The notes beneath the pieces are model-generated. The model saw nothing but the letters and a program-made list of their open reading frames with translations, was not told where the DNA came from and did not search any database. Positions 45,511-57,100 of a DNA stretch of 64,000 nt are shown here, one piece after another (position 1 is the first letter of the stretch; each line of letters opens with the position of its first letter). Origin of the DNA: Gliomastix tumulicola (lineage: Eukaryota; Ascomycota; Sordariomycetes; Hypocreales; Bionectriaceae); assembly GCA_001599755.1 (NCBI GenBank), contig BCHX01000001.1:2604001-2668000 (forward strand), read 5' to 3'. The position numbers were made by a program, and so were the translations under genes.

Positions 45511-47589
45511 TTAATACACTGGCCTGGGCTCGTCCCATTTCTTCACTTCGGGAGTCCGCCGTTGAGGCTCAGGAGTCTCGCCCTGGGTATCGTTCCCGAA
45601 CGAGACCCGGCCGCTTCTCCTGCGCATCACTCCGGCCTCGGACACTGGTCCAATCCACTCCCAAGCGCGGCCGACTTCACCGCTTCTGCCTTCCCGCTGG
45701 CTGGTGCGAACATTGCTGTTCTGCTCTACAACCGCCTTGACCTTGCGCCAGATGTGCTCTCTCTCTGCCACAGAATGAGTGGACCTGAGGACGTCGTCCC
45801 TCAGGTTGGGCAAAAAGAGCCACGGGTCATCAAAGCCCTCCTCGCCCAGCTCCTTCTGGTGGGCAAGACGCTTGAGGACAGTGTCAACCAACTGGGGTAC
45901 CTGTGCTACAATCGCAGTGTGCTTGCGGAGTGCGCTGCGCACATAGAAAAATACCACGATAGCACCGACTAGAAGTCCAATTGAGAGGCGATTCCTTGCC
46001 AGTCCGAGCCGGATGGAGCGCTTGACGGCGCAGGTGAGCGAAATGCGAGCGAGAGAGGTCGACGATAGCTCTCGGTCTGGAATGGAGGAGGAATCGGGCG
46101 CTCTGTTGGGGGAACGGTTGATCTGGTTAGTTGGGCGTCAGAAAGGAATATTGCATGAAAGCAGTGGAAAGAAAGTGGGAGGATAAAAAGAGGGAATAGA
46201 GAAATGGACTTACTTCTCAGGCACCTTGGTCTCGACCTCATCGCGAGAAACGACAGCGCCAATGGCATCATTCCAAAGATCCTCGAACTCGGCGCTGTTC
46301 AGACGCTTGCTCTTCTTCCGGCTCACAGTCTCTTTGAGCTCAGACTCGGGGATAGCCGGCGAATCCACCTTGTTCCCCTCGTCGTCAACAAGCTCGCCGC
46401 ACTCAAACTTGGCGCGGCGCTCACGAAGCTCCTCAACGGCCTTATCAGCAACAGCTTGGACGCGGCGCGCCTTCTCACTGTCAGGCTCACAGGTGGGTGG
46501 CAGAGGGATCAGCCCGCCGAGTGAGAGCGGGTGCTGCTCGAGAATAAATCCAGCCTTGCATCGCGCCTCAAAGTTCTCAAAACAGTATGCATGCTGTGGG
46601 CAAGTCTCGCACGGAGGGTCGACGAAGGGAACGATCAAGTCGGGGAGCTCGGGGGGGATCAAGTCATTCGGTGGGCGTCCAGACCCGCAGTACCCGACCG
46701 CGATCTTCTCTTGCCGGTACCAAACGCCATATGATCCCAACAGTGTGAGAATAAGCACGAATATCGGCGTGGCCAGGCCTCGTCGCCGAGGGGCACTGCG
46801 ACTCTCGCGTGGCGGAATGATGACCTCGCCCTTGTGTGTCGCCTCCTCGAGCTCCAGCTGCTCATCTGGTGTGAACTCCTCCCCGGGCTCCAGCTCGTCA
46901 AAACGGGGATTCTGCTGTCGAACCTTGGCAACATGAAGTTGTCTTGGCTCATCATATTCTTCTGCCGCATGCCGTGATAGCCTTGCGCCCTGACTAGTCC
47001 GCCGACGATGGTTCGATGACTTGGTCTGTGGCGGCGAGCTTCCGCTCTGGAAAGGATTGTCATCCGTGAACACGCTTTCCTCGTGGTCGAGGGAAACGTC
47101 CTCCTCCGACTCATCCTTGATCTGTGGCGTCACGGTCCGTCGAGAGCGGCGGATTGATCGCGGGGCCTCGTAGTCGGGGGTGTCTTCTGCTTGCGATATC
47201 GCGCGACTGACCGATCGGGAGGCTCGCTTCGAAGGGCTCCGAAGAGCAGGCGCATCGTCAAAATCCTCCGTCTTCACTCTGGCCGACGACTTGCGGGGAG
47301 ACTTGGAACGTCTTGAAGTCGATGGGGGTGGCAGATCGTAGTCGTCCCAGTGACCGTTATCCTCGGCGCTGCCGGCGTTCACAATGCCCATACTCGAGCG
47401 TTTGGCCTTGGCTCGCTGATCCCGCAGGCGCGGTACGAGTGGAAGCACATGCTCCTCGACGAGTGCGACCAGCTGTGGCTTCTTCGCATTGCCGAAGCTC
47501 ACGTTGTGCGTGACGAGAATGGAGCGCAGACGTGGCACGGTAACGCTGCGAGGGTCGAAGCCTTCCTGGAGGTAGTCCTCGTCGGCCAT
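45511..47589 (-). CDS. SRC1: Inner nuclear membrane protein Src1/Heh1 (LEM-domain, Man1 C-terminal)
   Basis: Exons 46214-47589 and 45511-46102 (111-nt intron) encode 655 residues. The N terminus has a helix-extension-helix (HeH/LEM-like) domain (RSVTVPRLRSILVTHNVSFGNAKK, about 13-55), which binds DNA or chromatin. A basic Ser-rich linker carries likely nuclear signals (RRSKSPRKS, RRTVTP). Membrane segment one (PIFVLILTLLGSYGVW) is at about 272-290. The lumenal part has conserved cysteines (DPPCETCPQHAYC). Membrane segment two (IGLLVGAIVVFFYV) is near 500, after which the Man1/Src1 C-terminal winged-helix domain contains WLFLPNLRDDVL and the IW..V motif. Family role: anchoring rDNA and telomeres to the nuclear envelope and surveillance of nuclear-pore assembly. 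Exon 2 was needed for the second membrane segment. The full architecture is intact. Confidence 0.94.
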
Positions 47590-48172
47590 ATCGTCGTCTT
47601 TGTTGGACTGGGAAAAATTATGTAGAAGGAAAAAAAGGAGTGTGGACAAGCGGCGCCTGGAAAGTTTCTTTGGCCACCTAAATCAATAGTTGACCCCGGG
47701 GGTGAAACTGTCCCGGCCCAAACTTTGCGACAAAAGGACACCAAGGTGCAACAAGGATATTAAGGAATGAGCCCCAACGGTGGCAATCGACGGGCCGCAG
47801 AAAAGGCCACACGCGATATGAAACACGTGCGCAGGGCCGAGGAGGAATGGATAACGAGGGGTTGACTTTGTGCACGATGCAGAACTGCAAGTGGGTGGCC
47901 TGTCGCCGTTTGTTGTTGATAAGGTTGAGGCGGCGAGGATCAGCCTCTGACGCCACGGTCTTTGTCTCTGTGGCAACAACTGGTGACTCCACCTGAGGCA
48001 TCCACCTGACAAGCCACATATACCCACTTTAGCAGCCCCTCACACAGCCACAACGCCACATGAGCTCACAAGTGGTTCTTCAACTCCGAGGCGATCGACG
48101 ACAGCTCTATCTATAATCACATGTCGCATCACCGTTCCTCGTCGCCAAGGGTCAATGCAAAGATCACCCACC
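47590..48172. promoter_or_regulatory. Divergent promoter region, SRC1/COQ6
   Basis: 583 bp between ATGs. An ATG at 48121 opens a 32-codon frame ending at 48219 that overlaps the COQ6 start in another frame. An in-frame but weaker-context ATG is at 48155. No CCAAT box was found. Confidence 0.4.
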
Positions 48173-49699
48173 ATGTCTGCGGTGAGGGGTCTGGCCAGAC
48201 GGTCAAATGCCGTTTGTAGCCGTTGTTCGCTCCAATACCAACGCCGCCAGTCCGGGACACGGTCTTATTCCGCGACGGCCTCGCCTACGATATATGATGT
48301 CGTCTGCGTTGGAGGCGGCCCAGCTGGACTCAGTCTGCTGACGGCTCTGCGTAAGAATCGCTCACTATGTCTCTAAAGGACTCATTAGCTGACTGTTCTG
48401 TTAGGATCGAATCCCGTGACCTCGAACCTGCGCATCGCCCTCGTCGAAGCCCAAGACCTCGCACGAAGCGCTTCCTCCTCCTTCACGCCGACTTCTTTCT
48501 CGAACCGCTGCAGCTCCCTCACGCCCTCTTCAGCGCACTTCCTCAATTCTATCGGAGCATGGCAGCACATGCAACGCGACCGCATCCAGGAGTACCAGGA
48601 GATGCAGGTCTGGGACGGCGTCACGGGCGCGCGCATCGAGTTCGACTGGCAGCCGGCGTCCTCGTCGGGAAAGTCAATCGCGTACATGACAGAGAACGTC
48701 AACCTGACGTCTGGGCTGCTGAAGAGGCTGAATGAGCTTGGAAGTGTGGACGTGTTTGACAAGGCCAAGGTTGAGCAGATCGGATTCGGAGAGGAGACGG
48801 AGGACTATGACCTGAGGGAATGGCCCGTCGTTCATCTCTCAGGAGGCCAGTCCCTTACGACACGTCTCCTAGTCGGTGCGGATGGCGCCAACAGTCCGGT
48901 GCGGTCATTCGCGGGCATCGAGAGCAGGGGGTGGGATTACGGCAGGCATGGCGTCGTCGCCACGCTGCAGCTGGAGGGCGACGGCTGGGGCGGCGAGTAC
49001 CACAAGGTGGCCTACCAGCGCTTCCTGCCTACCGGTCCCGTGGCCATGCTCCCGCTTCCAGGCAACTTCGCCTCTCTCGTATGGTCCACGACACCCGAGA
49101 ACGCTGCTCTGCTGAAGAAGCTCAGCCCCAAGGACTTCATCGCCATGGTCAACGCAGCCTTCCGACTCAGCACCGTCGACTTGGCCTACATGCACAGCCA
49201 AGCGGACGGGCAGAGCGATGAGTTGTCGTGGCGAGCACAGCACACCCCCGTGGACCCGGAGAGTATCCCCCAGGCGGTCGTCGGCGTCCAGGAGGGCACG
49301 GTGGCCTCTTTCCCTCTTAAGTTCCGCCATGCCGACACCTACGTCGGCGAGAGGGTCGCCCTGATTGGTGACGCTGCGCACACGATCCACCCCCTCGCCG
49401 GCCAGGGTCTGAACCAGGGCCAGGGTGACGTCCAGAGCCTCGTCAAGGCCATCAGTTATGCGGTCTCGCATGGTCAGGACCTCGGCACGCAGATGTGGCT
49501 GGAGCCCTACAACTCGGAGCGCTACGCTGCGAACCACATCCTGATGGGCATCTGCGACAAACTCCATAAGCTATACTCGGTCGATAGCGGGCCGCTTGTG
49601 CCGCTCCGATCAGCAGGCCTAAGGGCTGTCAATGCCTTGTCCCCGTTGAAGAACTTCTTCATGGAGCAAGCGTCGGGCACAGGCACCAAAGTCATCTAG
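48173..49699 (+). CDS. COQ6: Ubiquinone biosynthesis monooxygenase Coq6, mitochondrial
   Basis: Exons 48173-48350 and 48405-49699 (54-nt intron) encode 490 residues. The ATG at 48173 has the context ACCATGT; an in-frame ATG at 48155 in a weak context would add six residues. The Arg/Ser-rich N terminus (VRGLARRSNAVCSRC) is a mitochondrial presequence. FAD binding is shown by DVVCVGGGPAGLSLL, then GADGANSPVR, and the second FAD motif VALIGDAAHTIHPLAGQGLN. Coq6 is a flavin hydroxylase on the matrix face of the inner membrane that hydroxylates C5 of the ubiquinone ring as part of the CoQ synthome. The junction L-R-S-N was set by frame. Length is normal. Its product, CoQ, is the electron acceptor of complex I, one subunit of which is encoded by the converging neighbour. 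Confidence 0.95.
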
Positions 49700-49962
49700 A
49701 GCCCAACGGGCGGATTTATTTATGTATCATAGTATCCTGTAACATACCTGTATTAGCATTTATGGGAGCCAAAAGCATAAGGTAAAATCGTAAACCGAAT
49801 CACACCACGATGTATCAAATAGCGCATAGGTAGAAAAAGATCAACTGTGAGAAGCACAACGTCTACTAGAGGAGTATATACTTATTTCTCCCCGGCAGGC
49901 CTATGAGTACAAAAACTAACAAAAGAGACCATTTTCTAGCAGTCATGCATGCTGTGTCCCGT

Positions 49963-51434
49963 CTACCGATCAACCTCACCGAACACCAGATCCATCGTAC
50001 CAATTACCGCCACAGCATCGGCCAGCAAGTGACCCTTTGACACGGCGTCGAATCCACCCAGATGAGCAAATCCAGGGGCGCGGATGTGACACCTGTAGGG
50101 ACGCTCGCTGCCGTCGGAGACGACGTAGACACCCATCTCGCCCTTGGGGGCCTCAATGGCAGAGTAGGTATCACCAGGGGGCACGGCGTAGCCCTTGGTG
50201 TAGAGGAGGAAGTGGTGGATAAGAGCCTCCATGTTCTCCTTCATGGCGGTCCGGGGAGGGGGCGAGATCTTGTAGTCCTCGACGCGGACGGGGCCGGCGG
50301 GCATCTTGTTGAGGCACTGGTGGATGATGCGGAGGGACTGGCGGAACTCCTCCATGCGGCAGAGGTATCGGTCGTAGCAGTCGCCGTTGGTGCCAACGGG
50401 CACGTCGAACTCGACCTGGTCGTAGGCGTCGTACGGCTGGCTCTTGCGGATGTCCCAGGGGATACCGGAGCCGCGGAGCATGGGACCGGTGAAGGACAGG
50501 TTCAGGGCCTCGGCGGCGGAGACGACACCGACACCTCTCAGACGCTCGATCCAGATACGGTTGTCCGTGAGCATCTCCTCCGTCTCGTCAATGCGGTCGC
50601 CGAACTGGGTGGCCCACTGGTAGATATCGTCGAGCAGGCCGACGGGGATATCCTGGTGAACCCCGCCAGGACGGACGTACGCGGCGTGCAGACGGGCACC
50701 GGAGACTCGCTCGTAGAATTCCTAGGTTGATTGTCAGCCAATTGATCTCCTAGAGTAAGATTGAGGGTTTGGATCCTTACCATCAGCTTCTCTCGCTCCT
50801 CGAAGCCCCACAGGAAGGGCGTTAGAGCACCGACATCCATTGCGTGGGAAAGGACAGACATGAGATGGTTCAGAACGCGGGTGAGCTCGCCGAATAGCGT
50901 TCGAATGAACTTGGCACGCTCGGGGATCTCAACATTGAGTAGCTTCTCGACGGCGAGGGAGAAGCACTGCTCGTTGGTCATCATGGAGACGTAGTCAAGA
51001 CGGTCGAAGTAGGGGAGAGCCTGCAGATACGACTTGTACTCGATCAACTTCTCGGTACCGCGGTGCAGCAGACCGACGTGAGGATCGGCTCGGATGATCT
51101 CCTCGCCGCTGAGCTCGAGGATAAGACGCAGCACACCGTGGGCAGCAGGATGCTGGGGACCGAAGTTGACGGTGTAGTGTCGGATCTTGCGGTCGGCCAC
51201 CGAGTTGTCGCGCGACTTCTTGGCCGCACCGGGCAGCTGGGCGCTCAGGCCGTAAAGGTCGTTGGGATTGGCGAAGTCGTCATCGACGGGGATGAGCTTG
51301 GTGCCGACTGGTTCGGGGGCGGCATATTTTCGGACGTAGGTGGTCGAGAAGGGACGGGCGGTGGCAACGAGAGGCGTCGGTCGCAGGCAGAGACGCTTGG
51401 CTCCCCGGCCAGCGAGTCTGTACATCGAAGCCAT
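49963..51434 (-). CDS. nuo-49: NADH:ubiquinone oxidoreductase 49 kDa subunit (NDUFS2), complex I
   Basis: Exons 50781-51434 and 49963-50721 (59-nt phase-0 intron) encode 470 residues. An Arg-rich mitochondrial presequence (MASMYRLAGRGAKRL, ending around RPFSTTYVRKY) precedes the mature domain with NFGPQHPAAHGVLR, GLLHRGTEKLIE and YFDRLDYVSMM, all hallmark 49 kDa/NuoD phrases. The C terminus keeps the hydrogenase-like ending (MDLVFGEVDR). The subunit lines the ubiquinone-binding cavity beside cluster N2, in the matrix arm of complex I. Its presence also shows that the organism has canonical complex I, unlike S. cerevisiae. Codon bias is strong. Length matches Neurospora-type orthologues. Confidence 0.97.
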
Positions 51435-51998
51435 TGCGGACTGGACAAGGAGCGGAGAGGTTGCTCGCGATCAATGGCGACAGATCTTGTGGACGGAGGC
51501 GAGATGTTTGGAATTGGAGCTCTCTGGATGGTGGGCTCGGACAATCAATTTCGCGCCCATTAGCCAATCAGGTGTCGCCTATTTCTCTGCCTTTCATCCT
51601 CGGCCCCCGGTGGGTGACATAAAGCGCCATTGCTAAGTTGGGCCAGTAGTGCCCCATCCTTTATGTCCCCCCAATCTTACCATATTCTTGGATAGAACCT
51701 GGATCTGTTAACGACTATGACTGATGATTCATGGATCCCTAGGATTGAAAGATTCAGGACGCTTGAACAGAGGAGCACCACAACTCTCAGATGCATTGAT
51801 TTGGACTTCAAATTATGCAAGCCTACTAAGGTGTCCTGCCCTAAGGTACTATACTTATTGGCACTGACAAAAGAAGTTTCAAAAGCCAATTGCAATTGAG
51901 GTCATTTACCTTGCAGAATCGAAGCTCTTTCGTTTTCAAAGACATGCTAGTAGGTATAGTACTATCTATCTGAGGTGCCTTCCTTGCCTTACCCTACC

Positions 51999-52016
51999 TA
52001 GCAAAAGCTTTTGCTA
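51999..52016. repeat. 18-nt perfect palindrome
   Basis: TAGCAAAAGCTTTTGCTA reads the same on both strands, centred on AAGCTT. It lies in the non-coding patch upstream of the BTB gene. Confidence 0.95.
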
Positions 52017-52035
52017 TGTTTGATGATGGACGTAC

Positions 52036-52084
52036 CCAAGGTAGGTACAAAAAGTAAGGCAACCTAGGTGCCTGCCTACCTTGG
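52036..52084. repeat. Inverted repeat, 10-nt arms, CCAAGGTAGG / CCTACCTTGG
   Basis: Arms at 52036-52045 and 52075-52084 are exactly complementary around a 29-nt loop that itself contains CCTAGG. It is 20 nt from the 18-nt palindrome. Confidence 0.93.
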
Positions 52085-52537
52085 TCGGCTGTTTGAATTC
52101 CTACCTTACCTCGGAACTGGGAGAGTGTCTGCTCTGGTAAGGATATGGTGATCTGCTGACAGTTCTGATCTGGGCTTTGCATCGCAGCCTGGGAAGCCCT
52201 CCTCGCATCTCCTGACGGATTTAATTATACTCTAGGTACAGAGGGCTTAGCTAGGTAGGACGTCAGTCATTTCGTTGAGGGTACGAACGACGAGTGTGAT
52301 TCCTGCCGGTGAGGCGAGCCGAGGCAGGAGCAGCTGCATTGACAGCCTCGCCAACTTGTCTTTCTGATGCTCACGAGACTGTTAGTATGCTAGTAGTCTC
52401 TCAAAACACAACAGTAACAAGATATAGTTCTTGTACCACAGCATCTTCATCAGAGACCAATATCATACCCAGCGTCTTTCATTATCAGAGCACTCACCCT
52501 AGCTAAGGGCCACAGCAGCAGAAGACAGGACAAGACA

Positions 52538-53413
52538 ATGGCCGCTCCAGCGGGCGCAGAAATCCCTAAGATGGCCACACTCTCGCCCGCCCACACGCCC
52601 ATCGACGTCCAAGTCGGCGAGAAGACCTTCCGCACCACCCGCTGCACCCTCGCCGAGAGCCCGCGCCTCACGCGCCTCACGCGCCTCGCCCCTCCGTACT
52701 TCGTCGACGCGGACCCGGCCCTCTTCGAGCACATCCTCCGCTACCTCCGCACGTCGCGGTACCCGCTCCTCTTCGACCCGGACCGCGGCCACGACGAGCT
52801 GCTGTACGCGGAGCTCCAGCACGCCGCGCGCTTCTACGGCCTCGCCCGCCTGGCCAGGTGGATCGGGGAGAAGCGCTACCTGCGGGCCGTGACGACGCAC
52901 ATCCGCCCCGGCCAGCGGAAGCTCTACGGCGTGCAGATCCCGCGCTGCGCCGAGCTCATCGAGCCCGGGGGCCACAGGATCGTGCCCCTGCAGGTCGGGC
53001 AGAGGCGCACGACGGCGCACAGGTGTCCTGCCGGCAAGGTGGCGCACTACGGCGACCGGGACAGCTGCCGTGCGGACGACTGCTTCCTCGGTGCGAGGTT
53101 TTCCGGGGCGGACAACGAGACCATGGACGTGGTGACGATGGACTATTTTGGCCTTGAGATCGAGGTCGACGACATGGAGGTCGCGGATGGTCCTCACCAG
53201 GGCCTTCCGGAGCACCATGTTCTTCCTGCGTATAACGAGGTTGAGGATCTTCCTGGTGATGTAGCTGTGATTGCTGGGAATGCTGTAGCGGGAGAAGATG
53301 GAAATGCTGAGAATGCTGGCGAGGCTGAGGACGCTGGTGATGCTGAAGACGCTGGCAATGCTGAGAACGCTGGGAACGCCGAAGGTGCTGAAAACGCTGC
53401 GGACAGGCCTTAA
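52538..53413 (+). CDS. BTB/POZ (KCTD/T1-like) domain protein with acidic repeat tail
   Basis: Intron-less, 291 residues from an ATG in context ACAATGG. Residues about 20-110 look like a potassium-channel-T1/KCTD-type BTB fold: IDVQVGEKTFRTTRCTLAES, then FVDADPALFEHILRYLRTSRYPLLF and LQHAARFYGLARLARWI. A middle region with scattered cysteines (HRCPAGK, DSCRADDC) follows, then an acidic Ala/Asn/Glu-rich tail built of hexapeptide repeats. KCTD-type proteins often act as adaptors for cullin-3 ligases; that is family knowledge, and no substrate domain is recognisable here. The first 220 codons are extremely GC-rich at the third position, while the last 70 are T-rich (GCT alanines), an abrupt change inside one frame. 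Neighbours give no functional hint. Confidence 0.82.
   Translation: MAAPAGAEIPKMATLSPAHTPIDVQVGEKTFRTTRCTLAESPRLTRLTRLAPPYFVDADPALFEHILRYLRTSRYPLLFDPDRGHDELLYAELQHAARFYGLARLARWIGEKRYLRAVTTHIRPGQRKLYGVQIPRCAELIEPGGHRIVPLQVGQRRTTAHRCPAGKVAHYGDRDSCRADDCFLGARFSGADNETMDVVTMDYFGLEIEVDDMEVADGPHQGLPEHHVLPAYNEVEDLPGDVAVIAGNAVAGEDGNAENAGEAEDAGDAEDAGNAENAGNAEGAENAADRP
53300..53389 (+). repeat. Five 18-nt tandem repeats coding acidic hexapeptides
   Basis: GNAENA, GEAEDA, GDAEDA, GNAENA and GNAEGA follow one another in frame at the end of the BTB protein, followed by a partial ENA. Confidence 0.92.
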
Positions 53414-54163
53414 CCGGTCGCTGTCATGTAGCTGTTCACTGCTTGGATTATCGTTACTATTGCAGGTAGACTTAAACAGAGATGTTGAGACGTACATTCT
53501 AACGGTCTAGACGAAGTGCAAGAGTCAACTTGTATAGACTCCTTGCACCAACCCTGAAGGCTCTCATCATCGGCAGCGACAGCAGTAACAGTAGCTGGGG
53601 TGATGGAAATTTGCATTGACCTGACCAATTTCATCTCGTCTATGTGGTCCGTATGTAGGTAGAGGACCGAGGACCATTCTATCAAACTACAGCTCTTCCG
53701 CTATAGACAACAACACATGCTAAGCCGCCGAAGCTTCGTCAAACAGGCACTGTGGGAAGGACACTGGCCCCATCCCACGACTCGACAGAGTCAGTGCCGG
53801 AAACTAAAAAACAATGTCTATCTGAAAGAGAAAGGAAAATCTGAACGCAACGAGGCACAGTCCCACCCAGTGAACATGATCTGTCTGTCTTCGTGTCGTG
53901 TCTGATACAAGTATGCCGGAAATTTGCCCTCTAAAGTATCCCAATACAATGTTTGTTTTTCATCAATGCCCCGAGTACAAGGCATTACCCATCCATGCCG
54001 TTCTTTCGGCCCATATTGCATTTATATCGTGAACAAGTGTCTGGAGCAGGAGAAGGAATTCCTGCCCGGACGTGGAAAAGAAAAAGAAACAATATATGCA
54101 GAAGCTGCAACAAGTTTTGTGTGTACGTGCTGATGATGGGTGAATGAGTGTTGGGTTGCACAA
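53414..54163. other. Convergent 3' intergenic region, BTB gene/Zn2Cys6 factor
   Basis: 750 bp between stop codons. No frame with coding bias, no RNA gene, no repeat beyond short A-rich runs. Confidence 0.4.
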
Positions 54164-57100
54164 TCAAATCCTTCTGGCAACGTTGACGCCTGGATTCACA
54201 AAAGCCCTCCCAGCAATGTCGCAAAATCGTCGTACGACATTGCTCGTTCCACCAGTCGCTTGTGCCTCCTCCAGGATCAACCTCGATGCAACGGCAAGCC
54301 TGTTTTTAGGGTCACCCTCGTCGAGATGCTGCGGAATAGTGTTCATGTAGTTGGACTCAAACAGTGGAGCGAGATCGCGAACCACTGCGATGGAGTATAA
54401 GACATCGCGGTTCTCCCGTCCGTCCAGGAGATGCCGTAACCGACCAAGGATGTCGTCCCTGGCCCCCATTGTTTGCGGCGGCTGAATCTCGGGACGCTCG
54501 CGGACGAACTCCCCAACGTGATACCAAAAGTCAAACTGACGGGCTCGCACAGGATCTTCGTCCTGCAAGGGCGGGGTCAAGGGATTCGAGGCCAGATAGT
54601 CCCCAGACAGTAGAGTCTCGACAACATGAATCCTGTTTCTCGCCTCAATTGGGTCACCATCGGGGGGCAATGACACCCGCATGGCGTTATTCGTCTTCTC
54701 TGAAGCAGCTCTCAGCGCGGTTTGGGCGAGCTGCCAGACTATTCTTGTCTCCAACACACCCGAGTAAGCCATGTAGGAGTGATCGTGAGGCTGGGAACTC
54801 TCTAGTATTCTCAGAAAGGAAGCCATATTGTCTGTCAAGCTGGGGTCGCGGGGGAACGATATCTTGCCGTTGTCGGAGAAGAAATACCACGCCGTCTCGA
54901 AGAAGGCGCTCAGCCCCCGGGCATACATCTCATGGTACACCTTTGTGATTTCGGTAAACGTCTCCTCGGAGTGGTTCATCTTCTGGGGAGTCTGCGGGGA
55001 CGGCCCCAGCGTGTTTATAATCTCCTCAACTTTCATCTTAACAGCCGGGGCGAGTATGGGCTTCAGAATGGGGAGCTCGCGGGATGGGCTGGTGATAATC
55101 GGCCCAAGAGGTCTGGGCGGGTACGGGCTGCGTTCGTAGGGCTGCGGTGGAGCAGTCGGCCTGGACGAGTCCCACGCTGACGGAGCCGAGGAGAGATTGC
55201 GCGGGTCCGGGATGCTTTGAGCGGGAGGGATCGCTGGTAGAATTGACGGCGGTTGACTGGGTTCTGTCTTGATGGTAACTGGCGGCGGAGGATTTGCGTC
55301 GGAGACAGGGCAACCCCCCGTGCGCTGAGGCTCGTAGGCGATCGCAGGTATGGTATGGCCGTTGGTCGAGGTGGTAGTAGGTGTTGGATGTGTCCCGTTG
55401 GAAGTGGGAGGTGAGATGTAGCCGTTCGCCGCCTGAGATTGAGCTTGTGTCTCCCCCGGTGTGGCTGCCGTTGACCGTGACCTTGGAGGCGCAATTGGGA
55501 TGTCGATGGCGGGGAATCGGGGTTCGATGCGCGGGATGTTTAGGATGCCGGTAACGCCAGGGCCGGACGGGGAGTGAGGAGGTGCAGGTAATAGCGCACG
55601 GCCAAAGTCAGACGTCGATTCTATTTGCGTTCCCTGGTGGTCACTGAATGTGTTGATCAGGCGGAGTGGTGCTCGGAAGATGGGATCGTAGCCCATGCAA
55701 TGGCGCTTCGACTTGATGCAGTTGTTGCACTTTGGGTGGTTCTCGTCGCACTGGATGGAGGGCGTGATACGTCAGTAATGCAAAAGGAAGAGTGAACAAG
55801 AACGGCGGTCATGTAATGATGAAGTGTGGACGAGAACCATGCAGCATCGTGAGATGTATGTAGGAAGAAGAGAGATGGAGGGGGTCCGTCCAGGGCGGAT
55901 AAGACAGAGGCAGGTGCAGGAAGCAGGAAACAAGAAACGAGACCATGTCCCGCTTGGGTTTAGGCCGAGGGTGGAGGGCCAAAAAGCTGGCCCTGGGTCA
56001 ATTGCTAATTGCTGGCTTAGGGGACGCAACAGCTAGCAGCAGCTTCCTTGGCCCAAGGGCACAGGCTAGCAAAAACAGCAAATAGCGGGGGTTCGGGCTC
56101 GGATTGGCATGCCATCTCAAATCTGACAGGGCTGAAAAGCTCAATTGATCGTCGCGGTGGCTTGGCTCGCCCAACAAGCCCCGATCCAATGAGCACCCAG
56201 CAAACTCCTCTTTCCCGTCTCCAAAATCCAAATGGAGAATAAGTTCAATCGGTTTTCAACAAGCTTCCTTGTGGGGGATTTTGGAGAGCGGCGTCAAATC
56301 CAATGGCTCGATCGAGGCACGATCCTTGCCAGCCAGGCACAAGGAAAAAAAAATCCAATACTTTTGGAGCTTGGGAAAGGGGGGGTGGCCAGATACTATT
56401 GGACTGATCCGACCAGGGGTACGGTAGAATAGCATACGACAAGTCTGCAGGAGGGCCAGCGCTAACAAGGGCGCAGCAGGAAAGCGTCGATCCGGACAGG
56501 AGAACCAGATATGCGACCAGGGGATCGCATGCTCTCACTCACCTTGATTCTGCGTTTGCGGCACGTCAGACAGCCCGTCTTGGTGCGACGCTTGATCTCC
56601 TAAGCATAAACACAGTGATTGTCAGCCCGTCAAGTTCAACGTTGGGAGGCTGGCGGACCTCTCCATCCGTCCGTCCGCCAGGGGGGAAAACAACAACCAA
56701 TTACAGCAACCGTTTCCCGCCACAACCTGTCCACCCGACAGCACCGGGAGCAGAGTGGCAATGCGACAACCTCCTCTAGAGAACTTTCGTAGAACTTCCT
56801 GGCTTCCAGTCTCGTACCTTCTTTGGCGCCCGCGGGAGCAGTGCGTGCGGGTTGTGAGGGAGAGTCGCATAGCGAGCCATAGTCTCCGGTGCCAGCCCGT
56901 AGTTGGAGGACAGGATCGCAGGGTACGGTGATGCGCCGTGCAGACTCCCGGAGCTCGAGCTCGAATTCGACGAGGCCGTCAGGAGCGGCGGCGGCGGCGG
57001 CGATGTCGTGTGGTGCATGCTACTCGGGCTCAGGGGACCTCCTCCATTCGTCGCTGTCGTCGTGGGCGGCAGCGGTGGCGGCGGCGCGTGGTGGGCGATG

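Larger units (their letters stand above)
51435..52537. other. Divergent intergenic region, nuo-49/BTB gene, palindrome-rich
   Basis: 1,103 bp. CCAAT at 51564-51568 lies 130 bp upstream of nuo-49 and may be a CBC/Hap site. From 51940 to 52260 there is a patch of GGTA/TACC and CCTAGGTG words with an 18-nt perfect palindrome and a 10-nt-arm inverted repeat (separate entries). No gene is visible. Confidence 0.5.
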
